A DNA stretch of 26,609 nt, taken from CAZVYN01 sp964631125 (lineage in GTDB: Bacteria; Eisenbacteria; RBG-16-71-46; CAIMUX01). Of the stretch, positions 1 to 5,628 are shown piece by piece (position 1 is the first letter of the stretch; each line of letters begins with the position of its first letter). The DNA lies in assembly GCA_964631125.1 (NCBI GenBank), contig CAZVYN010000061.1:1-26609 (forward strand), in the 5' to 3' direction. The translations under genes and the position numbers were made by a program. The notes beneath the pieces were generated by a model. The model searched no databases, was not told the origin of the DNA, and was given only the letters and a program-made list of their open reading frames with translations.

Positions 1-970
1 TCCCGCACTCGGCGATCAACCGCAGTACGGTGTAGGGGCCGAGACCGTGGATCTGCGTCAGATCGGTTCCGACCAACGTATAGAGCGCGGAGCGCACGTC
101 GAACCCCGGTTCGTTCTTCGCCGGCCGCCGCCTGCGGGCGGGAGACAACGAGGCCGGTCGGTCAGCCGTCACGCGTTCGCGCTCTGCGTTCAGCTCCGAC
201 ATCAGACCCTCGACTTCGCGATCGCAGGCGCCGATCTTCATCTGGTAGACGTCATAGAGTTCGAGCGCCTGTTGCAATGCGAAGACGTGCTCGGGGCGGA
301 AGTTCCCCGTCAATGCTTCCTCGATCGTCTGCGCCGAGTTCTTGCAGCGCACGTCCCGCATGGTCGCCAGTACTCGGGCATCCCGCTCGCCGTTCACGAT
401 CGCCCTGATGATGGCCATGCCGGTCGTCCCGGTGATGTCCGAGACGACGTGATGCAGTTGCACGTTCATCTGCATCATCGCCTTCTGCATGTGCTGGATG
501 TGGGCCGCGGCGTACTCCACCATCCGCTCGCGGTGGCGCAGATAGGCCCGAAGCGCGGCGATCTTCTCCCGTGGGCGGAAGCTCCCCCGAAGGAGTCCGT
601 ACTCATGGAGCTGACGGATCCACTGGGCGTCGCATACATCGGTCTTTCGGCCGGGCACGTGCTTCACCGCCCGAGCATTGACCAGGAGCACCTCGAGTCC
701 CCGCGACTCCAGGATCTCGAACACGGGGATCCAGTACACCCCCGTCGACTCCATCGCCACGGTCGTGACTCCCACTTGAAGCAGCCACTCCGCCATGCGG
801 TGAAGGTCGCCGGTGAAGCTCCGGAACGAGCGCACCGGCTCCGCATCACGATCTTCCGGGACCGCCACTACATGGAAGGTCGCACCCACGTCGAGCCCCG
901 CGGCACATCGATGAACTCGACGGAACGGAACCTCCGTCGACGTATCCGCTTGCTTCTTCCGCGCCATCAT
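1..970 (-). CDS. IS110-family transposase, 3' part outside window
   Basis: DEDD-type recombinase that moves an IS110-family element. Read from the ATG at 967, the frame is open to the window edge with about 322 residues visible; the family usually has 330–450, so the C-terminal end is missing. The RuvC-like N-terminal domain shows D26 (GLDVG), E73 (AMESTG) and the D110/D113 pair (KTDVCDA). The last visible residues (IHGLGPYTVLRLIAECG) match the start of the Transposase_20 (IS116/IS110/IS902) domain, whose catalytic serine would lie beyond the edge. A tandem ATG occurs at 970 and 967; GGGGAGG at about 974–980 favours 967. It lies immediately downstream of an IS3 orfA remnant on the same strand, which suggests that it inserted into that older element. 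Confidence 0.9.
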   Translation of the reverse strand, partial: MMARKKQADTSTEVPFRRVHRCAAGLDVGATFHVVAVPEDRDAEPVRSFRSFTGDLHRMAEWLLQVGVTTVAMESTGVYWIPVFEILESRGLEVLLVNARAVKHVPGRKTDVCDAQWIRQLHEYGLLRGSFRPREKIAALRAYLRHRERMVEYAAAHIQHMQKAMMQMNVQLHHVVSDITGTTGMAIIRAIVNGERDARVLATMRDVRCKNSAQTIEEALTGNFRPEHVFALQQALELYDVYQMKIGACDREVEGLMSELNAERERVTADRPASLSPARRRRPAKNEPGFDVRSALYTLVGTDLTQIHGLGPYTVLRLIAECG

Positions 971-1113
971 GTCCTCCCCTCGGATGAAATCGGGGGGCGG
1001 GCTGGTCGACAAGTTCACTTTCCTAAAACGGGATCGCCGAAGCGTCACCACTGTCAAGTCCGCAACACCATCCCGGGACCAGGTTTTTTTGCGGGAACTC
1101 ACGCACCAGAAAA
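971..1113 (-). other. IS110 5' non-coding end, possible bridge RNA region
   Basis: This stretch lies between the IS110 transposase start and the end of the orfA remnant and has no convincing gene. On the minus strand it holds a TTGACA box (1057–1052), AT-poor sequence, and two runs of A. IS110-group elements are known to transcribe a structured bridge RNA from the non-coding end upstream of the transposase. The location fits, but I have not identified a defined RNA fold or the element boundary. IS3 similarity fades at about 1183, so the IS110 end may extend that far. Confidence 0.3.
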
Positions 1114-1455
1114 CTACGGTCTCTCCTCCCGAATTGCCCGACCCGAGTTTCTCACACGCGAGGTGCCGAGGCCTGCAGACACGTTTTTTACAAACTCGAG
1201 CTCCAAACGGAGGTGGCGGTTCTCGCGCTCCAAACGGCGGAGCTCTTCGTCGGCGACCTTCAGACGGCCCTTGCCGGGGAACGCCTGCTCACCATCGTCG
1301 ACGAGCTGCTCCTTCCAGCGACCGAGCAGGCCCGCGCCGATCCCGAGCTCGCGAGCGACCTCCGCCATCGATTTGTTCTGCTCGACCACCTGGCGAACCG
1401 CCTCGAGCTTGAACTCGCGCGGGAACGACCGACGAACTTGCTTCTTCTGCTTCAT
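1114..1455 (-). pseudogene. IS3-family orfA remnant (HTH, transposase N-terminal part)
   Basis: OrfA of IS3-family elements is the helix-turn-helix DNA-binding half of the transposase, normally joined to the DDE OrfB by a −1 frameshift. Residues 1–91 look like OrfA: RRSFPREFKLEAVRQV, then the HTH (MAEVARELGIGAGLLGRWKEQ), then a leucine-rich coiled segment (DEELRRLERENRHLRLELEFVKN). The start has an AGGAGG box 7–12 nt upstream. The heptamer A-AAA-AAC sits in frame at 1189–1183, exactly where programmed frameshifting is expected. What follows does not resemble OrfB in any frame, so the 3' part of the element is lost, probably replaced by the IS110 element. Probably non-functional. Confidence 0.75.
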
Positions 1456-1492
1456 GGACGCCCTCCTGGGCGGGATTATCCCACCTTTTCGA

Positions 1493-1519
1493 GGTGTCCA
1501 TCAGATCGGGGGAGGCTCA
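1493..1519 (-). mobile_element. Left terminal end of IS3-family element
   Basis: On the minus strand the sequence starting at 1519 reads TGAGCCTCCCCCGATCTGAT and continues GGACACC. It has the TGA-start and C-run form of IS3-family terminal repeats, and it lies about 65 bp upstream of the orfA start at the expected distance. The matching right end is not present. The open frame of the small exported protein at 1501–1644 runs into this end and stops inside it. Confidence 0.5.
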
Positions 1520-1644
1520 CTGTCTTCGTAGAGGAAGTACGTGACTCCCGCGGTTGCGACGCCTCGGAGGGGCACGATCGTCGCCCAGGTCGACTGCGGC
1601 GGAAGTCCAAGCAGAGCACCGACCAGGACGAAGATCCGATTCAT
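1501..1644 (-). pseudogene. 5' fragment of a secreted-protein gene interrupted by the IS3 end
   Basis: A 47-codon frame starts at ATG 1644, with GGAG about 10 nt upstream. It reads as a signal peptide (MNRIFVLVGALLGLPPQSTWA, possible cleavage after TWA) followed by about 20 residues of mature protein (TIVPLRGVATAGVTYFLYED). The frame enters the IS3 left end at 1519 and meets TGA at 1503–1501. The native part is therefore about 41 residues, and the rest of the gene is displaced or lost. The mature part is too short to assign a family. It could also be a chance frame, but signal-peptide shape, RBS and the junction fit together. Confidence 0.4.
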
Positions 1645-1947
1645 AGGACAGGCTCCAAAGCGTTGGGGGGCTCATGGCGACCTGAGGGTGAGAGGTCGCG
1701 CGTTCGCTCCGATTCTCGACATGCTTGGCTCGGCCCCGAGACGATCGCCGCCGAGTTCGCGAACCGTCCGCCACGCTGCATTCCCGACCAGTCTGTTAAC
1801 CACTCTCCCCCCAGAAAGAGAGCGCCAGAGAGTCTAGGCCCGGGATGCACCCGGACGCGACGAATTCGGTTAACAGCCGCGTGTCGGTCGTCGGCGAGAG
1901 AGAGTCCTCGGGCATCGAGGACAGCGCGCAAACCCACGCCACACGGC
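1645..1947. other. Gene-poor stretch between truncated gene and tRNA terminator
   Basis: No supported gene in about 300 bases. Short frames on both strands lack an RBS and recognisable sequence. The only notable item is a 14-bp copy of the tRNA-Asn anticodon arm at 1867–1880. Confidence 0.5.
1867..1880 (-). repeat. 14-bp copy of tRNA-Asn anticodon arm
   Basis: CGGTTAACAGCCGC here is identical to 2067–2080 inside tRNA-Asn, in the same orientation and exactly 200 bp away on the 3' side of the tRNA. It resembles the short direct repeat left by an element that integrates in a tRNA, but no integrase lies in between. Chance is possible at this length. Confidence 0.35.
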
Positions 1948-1986
1948 CATAAACAAGGACCCCGCCAGCGCACTGCCGGCGGGGTC
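1948..1986 (-). terminator. Intrinsic terminator of tRNA-Asn
   Basis: On the minus strand a perfect 9-bp stem, GACCCCGCC/GGCGGGGTC (arms 1986–1978 and 1966–1958, 11-nt loop), is followed by CTTGTTTAT. It lies 46 nt past the tRNA CCA end. Confidence 0.8.
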
Positions 1987-2031
1987 TCAGCTAACCTCTT
2001 CGTCGAGCCAATCAGGTTTGCTCGCGGACGA

Positions 2032-2106
2032 TGGCTCCCCGGGTAGGACTCGAACCTACAACCCTGCGGTTAACAGCCGCATGCTCTACCATTGAGCTAC
2101 CGAGGA
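2032..2106 (-). tRNA. tRNA-Asn (anticodon GUU)
   Basis: 75 nt including an encoded CCA. The acceptor arm TCCTCGG pairs with CCGGGGA (one T·G pair), with discriminator G. The D arm reads GCTC…GAGC. The anticodon arm is TGCGG-CTGTTAA-CCGCA with anticodon GTT. The T arm contains GGTTCGAGTCC. An intrinsic terminator follows at 1986–1948. The upstream side (2107–2170) is very GC-rich, apart from an AT patch near 2164–2170 that might serve divergent promoters for the tRNA and the plus-strand gene. Confidence 0.97.
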
Positions 2107-2195
2107 ATGAGCGGGGCGGGCGGCGGGGCGCGGAGGGCGCTGGTCGGACGCACGCGAAGGGGCAAATTAGCGGGATGGCAGGGAGGCTGTCAACG

Positions 2196-4520
2196 ATGGG
2201 CGGCATGGCTGGCGCGGCGCCGCCGCTCGGGACGGCTCTTCGACGCGCGCTGTGGTTTCTGGGGCCGGGTTGGGCTGTGTTGGCGCTTCTCGTTCTCCCC
2301 CAGGCGCGCGACCGGATGGCTGGGTTGATGCGCGAAGGGGTGCGGCCGCCGCTGAGCGCAGCTCTCCCCTCCTCTCCCCTCGAATGGACGGTCCTGGCGG
2401 CGGCGCTGCTGTTGCTCGCGGTGGGGTTCTGGATCCTGACGCCTGCGTTGCTCAGGGCGGACCCGGATCGGATGCGCGGCGGTGCGGGCACAAGTGCGGG
2501 CGCGGGTGCGGACGCGCGCGTGTTGACGTGGAGTCTCGCGGGCATCGCGGCGCTCTTGTCGCTCGCGCTGCTCTCGCCGGGTGAGCCGACGATCCTCGAT
2601 GCGAAGAGTCACGTGGGGCGCGCCTGGCTGTGGGCGGAGAGCCTGCGTCAGTTCTCGATCCCTCGGTGGACCGACCTCTGGTACGGCGGATTTCCGGGGG
2701 ATCTGCATTACCCGCCGCTCTCTCACATCTTGGCGGCGCTTCCGATCCTCGTCGGGATGGATTCCTACGAGGCCGTGAAGGTCGTCGCGTGGCTGTCGTT
2801 GATCGCCGCTGCCGTCGGATTCGGATTGCTCGCGCGGACGCTGCATGACTCCGCGGCGGCGGGCATGGTGGGTGGACTGATCGGGGTGCTGGCGCCGCCG
2901 TTTCACAACGCTTGGCTGTGGGAAGGGCGTCTTCCCGGGCTGCTCCTGATCGGGATCCTGCCTTGGCTCTTTCTGACCGTGGAGCGCCTTATCCGCGGGC
3001 GAACGGGGCTGCGTGGGGCGATCGAGCTGGGGCTCGGGATCTGGCTGCTCGCGTTGGCGCACCTGGGACAGGCGCGGGCGGCGCTGCTCTTGTTAGGGCT
3101 GTTCACGGCGCTGCGTCTCGGCGCCGCGTGGCGCGTCGAAGGGATTCGCGAACGCGCGCTGTTCGTGATGGCGGGTTGGCTCTGTGGGATCGTCTTGATC
3201 GCGCCGTTCGTCTTGCCGCTGATCGACGAGAAGAGTTGGGTGAACTATCTGGCGGCGCCCGACCGGATGAAGCTGACGGCGCCGGTGTTCGCGGATCTCA
3301 CTCGACTCTTCGGGTTCAACCCGCGCGGGCAGGGGATTCTCGGGGTGAGTCTGCTGGTGCTCGCGATCGTCGGCGTGGTGCGGGCGGTGCGTCGCACGCG
3401 CGGGGAAACGCGCGACGAGACACGTGGCGAGACACGCGAAGTTGGCGCGATCGGCCCCGTCGCGATGGGTGCGCTGATCCTCGCGCCGTGGTTCTTCTGT
3501 TCGACCTGGGGGCGTGGGGTTGATCTGCTCTTCCTCGGGGGAATTTTGGCGGCGCCGGCGGCGGTCGCGTTCGTGCGCGCCCCGGGGTTCGGGTTGGCGG
3601 TGCTCCTCTTGTTGTGTGACCTGGGGCCGACGCAGCTCTTCAGTACCTACAGCGCGAGTGATCAGCGGAAGGACCGCAATCGGGCCTATTCGATCCTCGA
3701 AGCGGGCGCGGAGAACGGGCGGATGTTGGAGTTGCCGGCGACGGCCGACGGGAAGATCCGGCCGATCTCTTGGACGTTCGCGCCGGGGCGTGCGGTGCCG
3801 TCGCTGGGCGGGCCGTTCATCCAAGGGGCGCCGCTCGACTTCCGTCATGCGGCGCCGGTCATCGATACGTTGGCGCAGGCGATGAACGCGCAGGCGGAGA
3901 TCGATTCTGGGCTGGTTCGGCTGCTCGCCTTCCATGGGGTCGAGTCGATCATTGTCGTGGGGCCGACCGAGCTCTCACCGCCGAACGCGCGCGGGGCCGG
4001 ATTGATCTTCGACGCGGCGCTGCCGGGGTTGCGGGTGCGCGATGCGTCGCTGGTCTTCTCGCTCTCGGCGGGCGGGCCGGCGCCGCCGCCGTTGCCGGAG
4101 AGGCCGCTCTCCTCGGCCGGCTATCCGGCCTCGCTCTCGCGCGAGTTGGCGCGCGGGCAGCTCGAGTGGCTGCGTGCGGCCGCGCCGACGCCGATCCATG
4201 GAGTGACGGCTCGCGTGCTGCCGAATCAGATGCGGCTCTCGGTCGTGGGCGCGCCGGGTGGAGAGGTGCGCATTGCGCGGGCGGCCTATCCGGGGACGCG
4301 CGTTTGGATCGATGGGGTCGACACCGCGTGGCGGCCGGCGCCGCTCGGCGGGATCCGCATCGCGTTGCCGGCGGGAGATCATGAAGTGCGGATCGAGACG
4401 CCGATCTCGCGACTGCGGCGGGGCTGTGAGATCGCGCAGACTTTGCTGGTGGGACTAGCGGTCGTCGTGTGGATGCGCGCGCGCTCGGGGCGCGTTGCGA
4501 GGGGCAGAGGGCGCGCCTAG
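2196..4520 (+). CDS. GT-C-like polytopic membrane protein (PTPS-related domain type)
   Basis: Large integral membrane protein of 774 residues, with about a dozen hydrophobic segments in the first 520 residues and a soluble, probably extracytoplasmic, C-terminal domain of about 240 residues ending in one more membrane helix (TLLVGLAVVVWM) and a basic tail. Residues 130–175 carry the signature of the membrane family loosely named 6-pyruvoyl-tetrahydropterin synthase-related (D-x-K-x-H…AESLRQFSIPRW…WYGGFPGDLHYPPL). The layout is that of GT-C glycosyltransferases that use lipid-linked sugars; the substrate is unknown. Start chosen at ATG 2196 behind GGGAGG (9-nt spacing); ATG 2175 and 2205 are alternatives. 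In-frame extension upstream would run through the tRNA and is not credible. Two 12-bp minisatellites lie in the gene. It probably forms a unit with the two small genes that follow. Confidence 0.75.
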   Translation: MGGMAGAAPPLGTALRRALWFLGPGWAVLALLVLPQARDRMAGLMREGVRPPLSAALPSSPLEWTVLAAALLLLAVGFWILTPALLRADPDRMRGGAGTSAGAGADARVLTWSLAGIAALLSLALLSPGEPTILDAKSHVGRAWLWAESLRQFSIPRWTDLWYGGFPGDLHYPPLSHILAALPILVGMDSYEAVKVVAWLSLIAAAVGFGLLARTLHDSAAAGMVGGLIGVLAPPFHNAWLWEGRLPGLLLIGILPWLFLTVERLIRGRTGLRGAIELGLGIWLLALAHLGQARAALLLLGLFTALRLGAAWRVEGIRERALFVMAGWLCGIVLIAPFVLPLIDEKSWVNYLAAPDRMKLTAPVFADLTRLFGFNPRGQGILGVSLLVLAIVGVVRAVRRTRGETRDETRGETREVGAIGPVAMGALILAPWFFCSTWGRGVDLLFLGGILAAPAAVAFVRAPGFGLAVLLLLCDLGPTQLFSTYSASDQRKDRNRAYSILEAGAENGRMLELPATADGKIRPISWTFAPGRAVPSLGGPFIQGAPLDFRHAAPVIDTLAQAMNAQAEIDSGLVRLLAFHGVESIIVVGPTELSPPNARGAGLIFDAALPGLRVRDASLVFSLSAGGPAPPPLPERPLSSAGYPASLSRELARGQLEWLRAAAPTPIHGVTARVLPNQMRLSVVGAPGGEVRIARAAYPGTRVWIDGVDTAWRPAPLGGIRIALPAGDHEVRIETPISRLRRGCEIAQTLLVGLAVVVWMRARSGRVARGRGRA
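2482..2517 (+). repeat. 12-bp tandem repeat, 3 copies, in membrane-protein gene
   Basis: Units GTGCGGGCACAA, GTGCGGGCGCGG and GTGCGGACGCGC (2482, 2494, 2506) encode a Gly/Ala-rich linker (GAGTSAGAGADAR) between two hydrophobic segments. Confidence 0.7.
3396..3440 (+). repeat. 12-bp tandem repeat, about 4 copies, in membrane-protein gene
   Basis: Units begin at 3396, 3408, 3420 and 3432 and encode TRGE-TRDE-TRGE-TRE in a charged loop after a membrane segment, probably cytoplasmic because it follows a VRAVRR positive cluster. Frame is preserved. Confidence 0.75.
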
Positions 4521-4563
4521 ACTGCGCGGTGCGCGGGTGTTCGGGAGCTGCGTGGGAGGCGAG

Positions 4564-4974
4564 ATGGCGGTGGTGCGTCTCTTCGGTGCGTTGTCGGTGG
4601 CGATGGCTGTGGTCATGGGGATAGCTGTCGTTGGCGGGTGCACGACGCAGCGTCGCGCGGCGGATGACGCGAAGGCGGATTCGTTGCGAGCGGGCGTCGT
4701 GACAGCGGATGGGGTGAAGGCGGAGTTGGTGCGCGGGGAACTGTCGGGGACGATCGATGAGTATCTGCGGGCCGTGCAGGCGCCCGATGCGCCGGCGGAG
4801 GCTTGGATTCAACTGGGGAATGGCTACGCGCAGATGGGGCGATGGGCGGAGGCGATTCCGGTGTGGGAAGAGGCGCTGCGGCGGGGGCCGGAGGCGGCGG
4901 TGGCGGCGAAGGTGAGAGCGGATATCGAGACGGCGCGGAAGAAGATTGCGGAGCTGAGGGCGAGGGCGTCGTGA
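4564..4974 (+). CDS. Small TPR lipoprotein
   Basis: 136 residues. The N-terminus is a lipoprotein signal (hydrophobic stretch to GIAVVGGC) with the lipid-accepting cysteine at about residue 25, so it should be membrane-anchored outside the cytoplasm. Residues about 80–115 form a tetratricopeptide-like unit (AEAWIQLGNGYAQMGRWAEAIPVWEEALRRGP), followed by a charged helix. TPR proteins usually act as scaffolds for protein complexes; the partner here is not known. Start chosen at ATG 4564 behind GGGAGG, and 43 bases separate it from the membrane-protein gene. The stop TGA overlaps the GTG start of the next gene, which suggests translational coupling. The specific role is unassigned. Confidence 0.75.
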   Translation: MAVVRLFGALSVAMAVVMGIAVVGGCTTQRRAADDAKADSLRAGVVTADGVKAELVRGELSGTIDEYLRAVQAPDAPAEAWIQLGNGYAQMGRWAEAIPVWEEALRRGPEAAVAAKVRADIETARKKIAELRARAS

Positions 4975-5600
4975 GGGCGTGGGTGGTGAAGGGGGCTGGG
5001 ACGAAAACTGGGTTGCGAGCGGCCGCGCTGGTTTGTTTGCTCACGTCGCTGCTTTGCAGCGACGCGAGTGCTTGGCCCCTCCCGTGGACCGAAGTGGAGC
5101 CGGTGACGCCGGTGGATGATGTGGGGACGCTCAGGGATGCGCGGCCGGCGACGCTGCCGGCGCGGCGGTTGGAACTGGACAGTCGGCGGGCGCTGGGGCG
5201 CACGGGCGTCGGCGTCTATGGCGGATTCCCTTCGATCGCGGGGCTGCAGTTCGTCGCGCCGGTGGATGGGCGCGTGGGATTTCGCACGGGCATCACGGCG
5301 GCGCCGGCGGTCGGGATCCTGTGGACGCCGGGGATCGAGGTGCGATTCCGCGAGACGCAGGGCGCCTACGCGGAGGGCGGACCGCTCGTCTTCGGGAATC
5401 TGTTCCTCGGGCGGACCTATGTCGACGAGGACAAAGAGGAACGCGGGCTGGAGGCGGGTGTCGGCTATCGGATCGTCATGAACGATGTGCGCGACCTGCG
5501 GTGGTTCCTCACGGCGGAGGTGGGCGGCCACTGGGAGAAGGGGTCCGAGTGGCCGCTGCGACCGAGCGCGCGGGTCATGTGGATGATGGCTGGAAGGTGA
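4971..5600 (+). CDS. Exported protein of unknown function, possibly outer-membrane β-rich
   Basis: 209 residues from the GTG at 4971, which overlaps the preceding stop as GTGA. A signal peptide is clear: basic start, hydrophobic core (LRAAALVCLLTSLLC), likely cleavage after SDASA. The mature protein alternates polar and hydrophobic residues with many Gly/aromatic turns (GVGVYGGFPSIAGLQFV, GYRIVMNDVRDLRWFLTAEVGG). This resembles a small outer-membrane barrel or other β-sheet protein, but I recognise no family. Later GTG codons at 4983 and 4986 are possible alternative starts. The frame ends at 5600, inside a hairpin shared with the convergent gene. Its place suggests it works with the lipoprotein and the membrane protein upstream. 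Confidence 0.65.
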   Translation: MRAWVVKGAGTKTGLRAAALVCLLTSLLCSDASAWPLPWTEVEPVTPVDDVGTLRDARPATLPARRLELDSRRALGRTGVGVYGGFPSIAGLQFVAPVDGRVGFRTGITAAPAVGILWTPGIEVRFRETQGAYAEGGPLVFGNLFLGRTYVDEDKEERGLEAGVGYRIVMNDVRDLRWFLTAEVGGHWEKGSEWPLRPSARVMWMMAGR

Positions 5601-5627
5601 CATCGAACCGGCCGCCGGTTCGATGTC
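5599..5627. terminator. Perfect 13-bp hairpin between convergent genes
   Basis: GACATCGAACCGG and CCGGTTCGATGTC (5599–5611 and 5615–5627) form a perfect stem with loop CCG. The left arm starts inside one stop codon (TGA 5598–5600); the right arm ends one base before the convergent stop (5629–5631). No T-run follows on either strand, so termination activity is likely but not certain. Confidence 0.55.
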
Positions 5628-5628
5628 C

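Noticed and set aside
47..1531. 494-residue open frame on the plus strand
   Set aside because: It is codon-aligned antisense to the IS110 transposase and orfA remnant; no RBS, no family.
1641..1973. 110-residue minus-strand frame near the tRNA
   Set aside because: Spans the tRNA terminator, no RBS, no recognisable sequence.
2031..2195. N-terminal extension of the membrane protein
   Set aside because: The frame reads through tRNA-Asn (the familiar translated-tRNA peptide) and precedes a good RBS at 2181.
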